Source: Alphaproteobacteria bacterium | GTDB lineage: Bacteria > Pseudomonadota > Alphaproteobacteria > Micavibrionales > Micavibrionaceae | Reading direction: 5' to 3' | Length of the DNA: 40,449 bases | NCBI GenBank assembly: GCA_020443295.1 | Contig: JAGRIJ010000044.1 | Location: 1 to 40,449 of the forward strand | Part shown: positions 33,985-40,449 of the stretch, piece by piece | Layout: every line of letters starts with the position of its first letter | How positions within the stretch are numbered: position 1 is the stretch's first letter | Program-made: the position numbers and the translations under genes | The notes under the pieces: model-generated | What the model saw: only the letters and a program-made list of their open reading frames with translations | Databases searched by the model: none | Told to the model about the DNA's origin: nothing

Positions 33985-35201
33985 CGATCAATCTCTCCAA
34001 AGACGATATCAAGGGAGCCGATGATCGCCACGGTGTCGGCGAGTTGGTGACCCCGGCTCATGAAATCGAGCGCCTGCAGGTGGGCAAAGCCCGGAGCGCG
34101 AATCCGGCAGCGGTACGGCTTGTTCGTGCCGTCGGAGACGAGATAGACGCCGAACTCGCCCTTGGGCGCTTCGACCGCCGTGTAGGTTTCGCCTTCGGGG
34201 ACGTGATAGCCCTCGGTATAAAGCTTGAAGTGATGTATCAGCGCTTCCATTGACGTTTTCATCTCCGCACGCGGGGGCGGCGAGACTTTGTAGTCGTTCA
34301 TCTTGATGTTGCCTTCGGGCATTTTCTCAAGGCATTGTTTCATAATCTTGATGGATTCATACATCTCGGCCATCCGCACGAGATAGCGCGCGTAACAATC
34401 CCCCGTCTTGCCGATGGGAATATCGAAATCCATTTCCGCATAAACGTCATAAGGCTGCGATTTGCGAAGGTCCCACGGGGTCTTGGATGCGCGGAGCATC
34501 GGCCCCGTAAAGCCCCAGTCCAGCGCCTGCTCCGGTGTGACCACGCCGATATCGACGGTACGCTGTTTGAAAATCCGGTTATCCGTCAGGAGCGTTTCAA
34601 GATCGGCCAGAAATTTGGGGAAGGTTTCGCACCATTCCAGCATGTCTTCGGCCAATCCTGCGGGCATATCCTGATGCACGCCGCCGGGACGAAAATAGTT
34701 CGCATGCAGACGGGCGCCGCAGACACGCTCGTAGAACTCCATCGCCTTTTCGCGCTCTTCAAAGCCCCAGAGAGCAGGCGTAATCGCGCCCACATCGAGG
34801 GCGTAGGTCGTGATGTTCAGGATATGGTTCAAAATGCGCCCGAGTTCGGCGAAGAGCACGCGGATATATTGCGCGCGTTTTGGCGGGGTGATGCCCAGAA
34901 GCTTCTCGACACCCAACGCGAAGGCGTGCTCCTGATTCATCGGAGCGACATAGTCAAGGCGGTCGAAATACGGCAGGGCCTGCACATAGGTTTTGTATTC
35001 GATCAGCTTTTCCGTGCCGCGGTGCAGAAGGCCGATATGGGGATCGGCCCGTTCGACGATTTCACCGTCCAGTTCCAGCACGAGACGCAATACGCCGTGC
35101 GCCGCAGGATGCTGCGGCCCGAAATTCATCGTATAGGGGCGGATCTGGGTTTCTTCCGCCACCACAACATCAGGAGTATCAGTCTGTTCAGCCTGAGCCA
35201 T
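33981..35201 (-). CDS. nuoD: NADH-quinone oxidoreductase subunit D
   Basis: A 406-residue 49-kDa-type subunit that forms the quinone pocket with NuoB. Seen: [22 protein letters not shown] with the quinone-site His, [39 protein letters not shown] region, and the C-terminal [41 protein letters not shown] (given in part as family signature). The NiFe-hydrogenase-like fold lacks metal Cys, as expected. It overlaps nuoC by 14 nt at its start. The first ~20 residues are polar and variable. Confidence 0.96.
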   Translation of the reverse strand: MAQAEQTDTPDVVVAEETQIRPYTMNFGPQHPAAHGVLRLVLELDGEIVERADPHIGLLHRGTEKLIEYKTYVQALPYFDRLDYVAPMNQEHAFALGVEKLLGITPPKRAQYIRVLFAELGRILNHILNITTYALDVGAITPALWGFEEREKAMEFYERVCGARLHANYFRPGGVHQDMPAGLAEDMLEWCETFPKFLADLETLLTDNRIFKQRTVDIGVVTPEQALDWGFTGPMLRASKTPWDLRKSQPYDVYAEMDFDIPIGKTGDCYARYLVRMAEMYESIKIMKQCLEKMPEGNIKMNDYKVSPPPRAEMKTSMEALIHHFKLYTEGYHVPEGETYTAVEAPKGEFGVYLVSDGTNKPYRCRIRAPGFAHLQALDFMSRGHQLADTVAIIGSLDIVFGEIDR

Positions 35202-35865
35202 GATTATCTCCCCCGTTTTTCAACGGATCCTTGCTTGCAGGATGCCAGCCGTGCGGCGGGCATACCGCCTTTTCATCACCGGGAAGCTGAATATCCGTTA
35301 TTCCCTCCCACGGGCTTAAGAAATCAAAACGCCGGAAATCCTGGGTCAGGGTTACGGGTTCATAGACCACCCGCTTCTTTTCCTCGTCATAACGCACTTC
35401 GACATAGCCGGTCAGCGGGAAATCCTTTCGGAGCGGATGGCCTTCAAAGCCATAATCGGTGAGAATGCGGCGCAGATCAGGATGCCCCGAAAACGGGATG
35501 CCGTACATATCCCAGACTTCACGTTCGAACCAGCCGGCCGTGCTGAACAGTCCCGCAATGCTGGGCACAATTTCATCTTCGGCCACACCGATTTTTACGC
35601 GTATGCGCGCGTTATTCGTTATAGAAAGAAGATTGTAGACAATATCAAAACGAGCCGGGCGTTCGGGGTAATCTACCGCGGTGATATCAATCAGGATAGT
35701 ATAAGCATAATCCGCATTGTCACGTAAAAATTTGAGGACAGAAGCCAGCGTTTTGGGTGAAGCCTGAAGCGTTAATTCATCCTTGTATACGACATAGCCC
35801 TCAGCATCGCCATTCAATGCTTCAATCATGGAATCGGCCTGCTCTTTTAAGGATTCAGCGAGCAA
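35188..35865 (-). CDS. nuoC: NADH-quinone oxidoreductase subunit C
   Basis: A 225-residue 30-kDa-type subunit of the connecting arm. Seen: [20 protein letters not shown], and the signature [44 protein letters not shown] (family block, residues about 115-160). NuoC and NuoD are separate here, unlike the fused form of E. coli. It overlaps nuoB by 11 nt and nuoD by 14 nt, consistent with a compact nuoABCD unit. Confidence 0.96.
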   Translation of the reverse strand: MLAESLKEQADSMIEALNGDAEGYVVYKDELTLQASPKTLASVLKFLRDNADYAYTILIDITAVDYPERPARFDIVYNLLSITNNARIRVKIGVAEDEIVPSIAGLFSTAGWFEREVWDMYGIPFSGHPDLRRILTDYGFEGHPLRKDFPLTGYVEVRYDEEKKRVVYEPVTLTQDFRRFDFLSPWEGITDIQLPGDEKAVCPPHGWHPASKDPLKNGGDNHGSG

Positions 35866-36430
35866 TGCGCGTATCCTCCCTCTGGATTTTTTTCTGAAGC
35901 TGCAGAAGACCGTAGACCAAAGCCTCTGCTGTTGGCGGGCAGCCGGGTACGTAGATGTCTACCGGGACGATCCGGTCACAACCGCGGACCACGGAATAGG
36001 AATAATGATAATAGCCGCCCCCGTTGGCACAGGATCCCATAGAAATCACCCAGCGTGGTTCAGGCATCTGGTCGTAGACGCGGCGAAGGGCCGGCGCCAT
36101 CTTATTGGTGAGAGTTCCAGCGACGATCATCACATCGGACTGGCGCGGACTGGGGCGTGGAAACATGCCGAAGCGGTCGAGATCATAACGGCTCATATAG
36201 GCGTGGATCATTTCCACCGCGCAGCAGGCCAGGCCAAATGTCATCGGCCATAAAGACCCTGTTCTGGCCCAATCGAAGAGACGGTCCGTCTGGGTCAGCA
36301 GAAACCCTTTTTCCTGAAGGGTTTTGGAGATTGCTGCCGGAACGACATCCTGCTTGCGAGCCTCGGGCAGCGGAACCCTTGTCGTCAGATCATAATCCGG
36401 TGCTTCTATGATATGCTTGTCGTGTCCCAT
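35855..36430 (-). CDS. nuoB: NADH-quinone oxidoreductase subunit B
   Basis: A 191-residue subunit carrying cluster N2, the last in the electron chain. The four Cys ligands appear in GLACCAVEM (adjacent pair), GSCANGGG and VPGCPP. I chose ATG 36430, 7 nt after the nuoA stop with AAGG just before; the frame extends further upstream, but those codons overlap nuoA and do not match the family. The length is normal for an alphaproteobacterium. Confidence 0.96.
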   Translation of the reverse strand: MGHDKHIIEAPDYDLTTRVPLPEARKQDVVPAAISKTLQEKGFLLTQTDRLFDWARTGSLWPMTFGLACCAVEMIHAYMSRYDLDRFGMFPRPSPRQSDVMIVAGTLTNKMAPALRRVYDQMPEPRWVISMGSCANGGGYYHYSYSVVRGCDRIVPVDIYVPGCPPTAEALVYGLLQLQKKIQREDTRIAR

Positions 36431-36437
36431 CCTTAAA

Positions 36438-36809
36438 TCATTCCCACTCCAGAGCGCCTTTTTTCCATTCGTAGATAAAACCAACCGTCAGGACAGCCAG
36501 AAAGACTACCATGGACCAGAAACCAAACAAGCCGATTTTTCCCAGAGTAATGGCCCACGGAAAGAGGAAAGCAATCTCCAGATCGAAAATGATAAAAAGC
36601 AGCGTCACGAGATAAAAGCGAACATCAAAGCGGTTGCGCGCATCGGAAAACGCGTCAAAACCGCACTCGTAAGCCGAGAGCTTCTCGGCATCGGGTTTTT
36701 GCTTTCCTGCCAGCAGCGAACCAAGGATCATGGCCACGGAAACGGCCCCCGCTATTACCAGAAAAACCAGAATGGGCAGATATTGTATCAGAAGGTCATT
36801 GGATGCCAT
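36438..36809 (-). CDS. nuoA: NADH-quinone oxidoreductase subunit A
   Basis: A 123-residue membrane subunit with three helices. Diagnostic are [43 protein letters not shown] (in part): ECGF with the quinone-site Cys and the acidic FDLE. ATG 36809 has GAGG five bases upstream; a longer frame to 36881 would add an unsupported N-terminus. It is the first gene of the nuo cluster, with a leader of about 110 bases that contains a hairpin (36871-36903). Confidence 0.95.
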   Translation of the reverse strand: MASNDLLIQYLPILVFLVIAGAVSVAMILGSLLAGKQKPDAEKLSAYECGFDAFSDARNRFDVRFYLVTLLFIIFDLEIAFLFPWAITLGKIGLFGFWSMVVFLAVLTVGFIYEWKKGALEWE

Positions 36810-36862
36810 CGCAACCTCACAAGGGGCTGAATTTTGCTTTAGTTTTAGCACCATAAAAGGGG

Positions 36863-36903
36863 AAAGAAAACAGCCTTTCACAGAATATTCTTGTGAAAAG
36901 CTG
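36863..36903 (-). promoter_or_regulatory. Hairpin with T-run in the nuo leader
   Basis: Positions 36871-36903 form a 33-base near-perfect inverted repeat: outer arms CAGC/GCTG, inner arms TTTCACA/TGTGAAA and a self-complementary GAATATTC core, with one mismatch and one unpaired base. Read on the minus strand, the hairpin is followed directly by TTTTCTTT (36870-36863), the layout of a factor-independent terminator. It lies between the presumed nuo -10 (36933-36928) and nuoA, so it may act as an attenuator or as a 5' stabilising structure. As DNA it could also be an operator shared with the divergent TerB-like gene. Confidence 0.5.
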
Positions 36904-36927
36904 TTCTTAAGCTAAACTGTTACGCAG

Positions 36928-36933
36928 ATTATA
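36928..36933 (-). promoter_or_regulatory. Possible -10 element of the nuo operon promoter
   Basis: A perfect TATAAT on the minus strand, about 120 bases upstream of nuoA. No convincing -35 is found 16-18 bases further upstream. The same AT-rich stretch reads TATAAA on the plus strand and may also serve the divergent TerB-like gene. Confidence 0.35.
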
Positions 36934-36978
36934 AATTTTCTATTTTTGCGGCTGTTTTTGAAGGCCAAGGAGCATTTT

Positions 36979-37593
36979 ATGGGCGGTATACGCGTTCTGG
37001 CAACGGGGATTACACTCCTGATTTTAGGCTTTATCGCCATCGGCGCCTACCAGACTCACAGTGTAACCGATCCTCTTGTCATGACGGGCGGTTCAGTGGC
37101 TCTTGGTGTTGGAGTGCTTTTAACACTTCTCGGTTTTCTGAGTTCCGTCTTTCAGGAATTCTCCCCCAAAACAGGGATTCACCGGGGCGACACGGCCATC
37201 TTTTCGCATACCCTGATCCGCTGCATGATCGCCATTACCGTAGCCGATAACGAACTTGAGGACGAGGAAGTCAAAGCCGTTGCCTCTGTATTTAAAAGAG
37301 TTACGGGGTCCCCTGTCGGCGAGAAGATTATCCGTGAAACGGCCGGCGAGATGATGGAAAGCGGGGTCGATATCATCTCGGAACTCAAGAACACGCAATC
37401 CAGTCTTGATAAATCGTCGAAGGAGAAGATCATTATCGCTTCCCTTTATATTCTTGCTGCCGACGGGATTATGGATGAAGGCGAAGAGATGTTTCTGGAA
37501 GACATACGTGACGGGCTTAAAGTGCCCATGGGCCGCTTTAATAAAATCAAAAAGGATTTTCTTGCCTCCCGGAACCTGACGAAAAGAGGCTAG
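36979..37593 (+). CDS. TerB-like domain membrane protein
   Basis: A 204-residue protein with two N-terminal membrane helices (about 5-24 and 33-57) and a cytoplasmic TerB/DjlA-like helical domain (about 75-195). The repeated acidic motifs ADNELEDEE and AADGIMDEGEE, and the segment KSSKEKIIIASLYILAADG, match the TerB fold, which binds divalent metal in some members. The function of membrane-anchored TerB proteins is mostly unknown; they are linked to stress and envelope processes. ATG 36979 is chosen for its AAGGAG site 7 nt upstream; an upstream in-frame start lacks one. It is divergent from nuoA. Confidence 0.75.
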   Translation: MGGIRVLATGITLLILGFIAIGAYQTHSVTDPLVMTGGSVALGVGVLLTLLGFLSSVFQEFSPKTGIHRGDTAIFSHTLIRCMIAITVADNELEDEEVKAVASVFKRVTGSPVGEKIIRETAGEMMESGVDIISELKNTQSSLDKSSKEKIIIASLYILAADGIMDEGEEMFLEDIRDGLKVPMGRFNKIKKDFLASRNLTKRG

Positions 37594-37689
37594 GTCTTTC
37601 GTTTACTTTTACTTTCTTTGCAAAAATTTTTTATTTGAGATAGGCTCCATTTCTGTCTTTTGTTTTTTTAACTGAACCGGGCGCGGCTG

Positions 37690-38109
37690 ATGCAGTACCC
37701 CACACCTGAGCAGGCTTTTCAGCGTCTGGCTGTCACCGTTCAAACGCCGGATAGCCCCAAAGCATTCCGCCATGATGCTTTTTCATATCTTGCCGATAAA
37801 ATCAGGGATCATCCTTATGATCTTGTCGATAGCGATGAAATTATTTTCCTGGGCAGAGATGGGCAGGTTGGCCATGCGATTATCGTCCGGGGCGTTACAA
37901 TTATTGCAGACCGGCAAATCGACGTTCTGGGAGTTGACTCCAGCTATACATTTAGTTTCAATCAAACCCGCTATACTACAAAACTGAGCGCCCATTCCCC
38001 CACGCTTTTAGAGATGAGTGTCGTTGGCAGAAGCAAGCTGGGGGATTTTAAAGCCCAGTATGGGCTTGCTCCCCCGGCGCCGTCGGAAGATCTTATACGC
38101 GATTATTGA
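37690..38109 (+). CDS. Unknown 139-residue protein
   Basis: A soluble protein without signal peptide or membrane helix. It starts with a helical part (PTPEQAFQRLAVTVQ, FRHDAFSYLADKIRD), followed by a beta-rich middle (EIIFLGRDGQVGHAIIVRGVTIIADRQIDVLGV) and a Pro-rich end. No family recognised. The ribosome-binding site is weak. It lies 96 nt after the TerB-like gene, in an AT-rich gap without a clear promoter or terminator, and it is convergent with tRNA-Asp. Confidence 0.6.
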   Translation: MQYPTPEQAFQRLAVTVQTPDSPKAFRHDAFSYLADKIRDHPYDLVDSDEIIFLGRDGQVGHAIIVRGVTIIADRQIDVLGVDSSYTFSFNQTRYTTKLSAHSPTLLEMSVVGRSKLGDFKAQYGLAPPAPSEDLIRDY

Positions 38110-38123
38110 GTTGGTGATCCGGC

Positions 38124-38141
38124 TGCCGCCTTGTTTGGCGG
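38124..38141. terminator. GC-rich hairpin between convergent gene and tRNA-Asp
   Basis: GCCGCC-TTGTTT-GGCGGC forms a perfect 6-base GC stem with a 6-base loop, 14 bases after the stop of the 139-residue gene and 14 bases after the 3' end of tRNA-Asp on the other strand. There is no long T-run on either side, so it may be a weak bidirectional terminator or a Rho-assisted one. Confidence 0.4.
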
Positions 38142-38154
38142 CGGGGTAACGAAA

Positions 38155-38231
38155 TGGCGCGAGTGACGGGACTTGAACCCGCGGCCTCCGCCGTGACAGG
38201 GCGGCGCTCTAACCAGCTGAGCTACACCCGC
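38155..38231 (-). tRNA. tRNA-Asp (GTC)
   Basis: Folded by eye on the minus strand: acceptor GCGGGTG pairs with CACTCGC (one G-T pair). The D-arm contains AGCTCAGCTGGTTAGAGC. The anticodon stem CCGCC/GGCGG encloses loop CTGTCAC with anticodon GTC. The T-arm is GCGGG-TTCAAGT-CCCGT. Position 73 is G, the aspartate identity base, and CCA is encoded at 38157-38155. The variable region is short. It is a complete 77-base gene. Confidence 0.95.
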
Positions 38232-38267
38232 GCAATCCGTTAGACCTCAAGTACTTAATCGCTCGCC

Positions 38268-38273
38268 TGTCAA
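38268..38273 (-). promoter_or_regulatory. Possible -35 element of the tRNA-Asp promoter
   Basis: A perfect TTGACA on the minus strand, 36 bases upstream of the mature tRNA 5' end, a suitable distance. No good -10 is seen at 16-18 bases spacing (TTGAGG at 17), so the assignment is tentative. Confidence 0.35.
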
Positions 38274-38312
38274 AAATCAAGCGAAAGTAACAAAAAACAC
38301 TAAAAATCCGCG

Positions 38313-39434
38313 TCAGGCCGCCAAAGCCGCAGGTTGCGCCGTATAATCCATCCCCAAAGCCTGCGCTACGGCAGAATGCGTAATCTGTCCTTTACAAACA
38401 TTCAAACCGTTACGGAAGTTCGGGTCGCTCTTGAGCGCCGCTTTCCAACCCTCATCGGCCAGCCGGAGAGCATAGGGCAGAACCGAATGGTTCAGGGCGA
38501 GCGCGGATGTCAGCGGTACGGCTCCGGGCATATTCGCCACGCAATAATGAACCACGTTATCTATGATAAAGGTCGGGTTATCGTGGGTCGTGGGTTTGCT
38601 GGTTTCCGCACAGCCGCCCTGATCGATGGCGATGTCAACAAATACAGTGCCTGGAATCATGGTAGAAAGCATATCCTTGCGGATCAGCTTGGGGGCGGAC
38701 GCGCCGGGGATCAGTACCGCCCCGATAATCAGGTCGGACTTTTTGGCGTAGCGTTCCAGAACATCGATGTTCGAATAAACGATATTGGCGCGGCCATGGA
38801 AATGCTCATCAAGGAAACGCATGCGCGGGTTCGAGCGTTCGAGGATGGTTACATTTGCGCCCAACCCTGTTGCCATTTGCGCCGCGTGAAAACCGGAGAC
38901 GCCGCCGCCGATAATCAAAACCTCCGCAGGCTTGACACCCGGGACACCGCCAATCAGACGACCCGTTCCGCCAAGATGTTTTTGCAGATATGTTGCGCCC
39001 ACCTGTACGGAAAGACGCCCTGCTATCTCGCTCATCGGTTCGAGCAACGGCAGGCCGTGTCCATGAGGCCCCGTTACGGTTTCGTAGGCTATCGCTATGC
39101 AGCCCGAGTCCTTCAAGCCTTTTGCCTGTTCCGGGTCGGCGGCCAGATGGAGATAAGTAAACAGGATCTGGTCCTCGCGCAGCATTTTACATTCCTGCGG
39201 CTGAGGCTCCTTGACCTTGATTATCATTTCAGATGATTCAAAGACCTGTTTTGCATCGGATGCTATTTTTGCTCCGGCTTCTTCATAATCGCGATCAGTG
39301 AAATTAATCGCCTTGCCCGCTCCGGTTTCAATCAGAACTTCGTGGCCGCGGCTGGCCAGTTCCTTTACCGAAGACGGGACCAATCCCACCCGGTGCTCAA
39401 GTGTTTTTATTTCCTTTGGAACGCCGATACGCAT
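38313..39434 (-). CDS. ald: Alanine dehydrogenase
   Basis: A 373-residue NAD-dependent L-alanine dehydrogenase, interconverting alanine and pyruvate plus ammonia. Seen: N-terminus MRIGVPKEIKTLEHRVGLVPSSV, substrate-site HLAADPEQAKGL region, SVQVGATYLQKHLGGTGRLI, the Rossmann motif VLIIGGGVSGFHAAQMATGLGANVTILE, and HYCVANMPGAVPLTSALALNH. Length matches the family (~371). The ATG has a very strong AAGGAGGAGG site. ispG lies 104 nt upstream on the same strand; the gap has a TTGACA but no -10 partner, so separate transcription is undecided. Confidence 0.95.
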   Translation of the reverse strand: MRIGVPKEIKTLEHRVGLVPSSVKELASRGHEVLIETGAGKAINFTDRDYEEAGAKIASDAKQVFESSEMIIKVKEPQPQECKMLREDQILFTYLHLAADPEQAKGLKDSGCIAIAYETVTGPHGHGLPLLEPMSEIAGRLSVQVGATYLQKHLGGTGRLIGGVPGVKPAEVLIIGGGVSGFHAAQMATGLGANVTILERSNPRMRFLDEHFHGRANIVYSNIDVLERYAKKSDLIIGAVLIPGASAPKLIRKDMLSTMIPGTVFVDIAIDQGGCAETSKPTTHDNPTFIIDNVVHYCVANMPGAVPLTSALALNHSVLPYALRLADEGWKAALKSDPNFRNGLNVCKGQITHSAVAQALGMDYTAQPAALAA

Positions 39435-39538
39435 TTATGCCTCCTCCTTGTTCCCATTATCTTTTCTGTCAATTCAGGGGCATATTAGACGGTCCGATAA
39501 CGATCCGCAATGCAGGATTTCCGGAGTTTTCCAATGCT

Positions 39539-40449
39539 TTAGGTGCCGTAGCGCTTTTGGACGTAGTCTTCAACAATATGCTGGAAATCCTGCGCGATTT
39601 TATCGCCGCGCAGCGTGTGGGCTTTTTTGCCGTCAATAAAGACCGGGGCAACGGGCTGTTCGCCCGTTCCGGGCAGGCTGATGCCGATATCGGCGTGCTT
39701 GCTTTCACCGGGGCCGTTGACGATGCAGCCCATGACGGCCACCTTCATGGTTTCGACGCCGGGATACCGGGTGGTCCAGACCGGCATTTTGACATCGAGA
39801 TAACGCTGGATATCCTGCGCGAGTTCCTGAAAAAACGTGCTTGTGGTGCGTCCGCAGCCGGGGCAGGCGCTGACCTCCGGGGTGAAGGAGCGCAGGCCCA
39901 GAGATTGCAGGATTTCCTGACAGACCTTGACCTCGAGCGTGCGGTTGCCGTTCGGCTCGGGTGTCAGGGAGGCACGGATCGTGTCGCCTATGCCCTGCTG
40001 GAGCAGAATCCCTTCCCCCAGCGCGGAGGCCACGATGCCCTTCGAGCCCATGCCTGCCTCGGTGAGGCCGAGATGCAGGGCGTAATTGCTTCGCTGTGCA
40101 AGGGCCGTGTAGACGGCGATCAGATCCTGCACGCGGCTGACCTTGGCGGAGAGGATGATTTTATCCGCCGGCAGTCCTATATCTTCGGCTTTTTTCGCGC
40201 TGATGAGGGCGGACTGGACGAGGGTTTCGCGCATGACTTCATCGGCACTGGCCGGATCAGACTTCAGCGCGTTTTCGTCCATCAGTTTGGTCGAGAGGTC
40301 CTGATCGAGCGAACCCCAGTTCACGCCGATGCGGATGGGCTTATCGTATTCTATGGCCTTTTCGACCATGATTTCATACTGGCGGTCGCGTTTCTGGCCG
40401 AAGCCGACATTGCCGGGGTTGATGCGGTATTTATCGAGCGCGCGGGCCA
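39539..40449 (-). CDS. ispG: 4-hydroxy-3-methylbut-2-enyl-diphosphate synthase, C-terminal part
   Basis: The reading frame runs off the right edge, so the N-terminus is missing; about 303 residues are visible. IspG (GcpE) carries out the penultimate step of the MEP isoprenoid pathway using a 4Fe-4S cluster. Seen at the right edge: [18 protein letters not shown], then [19 protein letters not shown], and the C-terminal cluster domain with [11 protein letters not shown] (two Cys) and GCIVNGPGE (third Cys and the catalytic Glu). An internal ATG at 40369 is not the start because similarity continues upstream of it. The C-terminus ends VQKRYGT. Confidence 0.95.
   Translation of the reverse strand, partial: ARALDKYRINPGNVGFGQKRDRQYEIMVEKAIEYDKPIRIGVNWGSLDQDLSTKLMDENALKSDPASADEVMRETLVQSALISAKKAEDIGLPADKIILSAKVSRVQDLIAVYTALAQRSNYALHLGLTEAGMGSKGIVASALGEGILLQQGIGDTIRASLTPEPNGNRTLEVKVCQEILQSLGLRSFTPEVSACPGCGRTTSTFFQELAQDIQRYLDVKMPVWTTRYPGVETMKVAVMGCIVNGPGESKHADIGISLPGTGEQPVAPVFIDGKKAHTLRGDKIAQDFQHIVEDYVQKRYGT

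Noticed and set aside
34335..35462. Open frame of 375 codons opposite nuoD/nuoC
   Set aside because: Antisense to conserved nuoD and nuoC; no domain visible.
38334..39236. Open frame of 300 codons opposite ald
   Set aside because: Antisense shadow of alanine dehydrogenase.
1..40449. CRISPR arrays, insertion sequences, prophage genes
   Set aside because: I saw no regularly spaced direct repeats, transposase motifs, terminal inverted repeats, integrase or phage structural genes.

Overview
This 40.4 kb window looks like a chromosomal segment of an alphaproteobacterium. The evidence is the content and order of the housekeeping genes: a nuo (respiratory complex I) cluster whose 3' end runs nuoJKLMN-birA-coaX-rnj-DUF1467-proS-lolC-lolD, an arrangement I know from many Alphaproteobacteria. 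Base composition is moderate, with no sign of a plasmid or prophage, and I see no insertion sequence, transposase, CRISPR array or rRNA. The lineage cannot be fixed by eye. An archaeal/eukaryotic-type prolyl-tRNA synthetase and a long PurL with a fused PurS-like N-terminus are not typical of the best-known alphaproteobacteria and suggest a less-studied or deep-branching group.

Layout. Positions 1-476 hold the end of an unknown gene and a 55-residue ORF on the plus strand, convergent with an alpha/beta hydrolase. From 480 to 15132 everything is on the minus strand. Read in transcription order it is nuoJ, K, L, M, N, birA, coaX, rnj (RNase J), a DUF1467 membrane protein, a small exported protein, proS, lolC, lolD and the hydrolase, mostly with 4-nt overlaps or gaps of a few bases, so probably one long transcription unit. 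Positions 15324-16675 carry a lipid A deacylase (PagL-like, plus strand) and an unknown 246-residue gene with its own promoter. Then come nuoI and nuoH, an NlpC/P60-like gene, a MazG-like pyrophosphohydrolase, nuoG and a secreted TIMP/NTR-like protein (all minus). A plus-strand block from 22861 to 31452 splits the nuo cluster between nuoF and nuoG: purL, purQ, an unknown 511-residue protein, and a compact four-gene cassette (112-residue unknown, ketoacyl-ACP synthase III homologue, haem-oxygenase-like diiron protein, 296-residue unknown). After it come nuoF, nuoE, two small AT-rich genes, nuoD, C, B and A (minus), a divergent TerB-like membrane protein and a small unknown gene (plus), tRNA-Asp(GTC), ald, and the 3' part of ispG at the right edge.

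How the genes work together. All fourteen nuo subunits are present and look intact, so complex I should be functional although its genes are split into at least four blocks (ABCD-EF, G, HI, JKLMN). The passenger genes sit at junctions where alphaproteobacterial nuo clusters often carry unrelated reading frames. The downstream genes serve general housekeeping: biotinylation, CoA synthesis, RNA decay, tRNA charging and lipoprotein export. purL and purQ together encode FGAM synthase for purine synthesis.

The best candidate for an undescribed system is the cassette at 28407-31452. A thiolase-fold condensing enzyme with an intact Cys-His-Asn set lies beside a haem-oxygenase-like diiron protein and two unrecognised proteins, which suggests a small pathway making and then oxidising a fatty-acyl-derived product. 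No stretch longer than about 300 bases lacks a gene; the longest intergenic regions (15133-15323, 19422-19598, 36810-36978 and 38110-38312 around the tRNA) are described in the entries.
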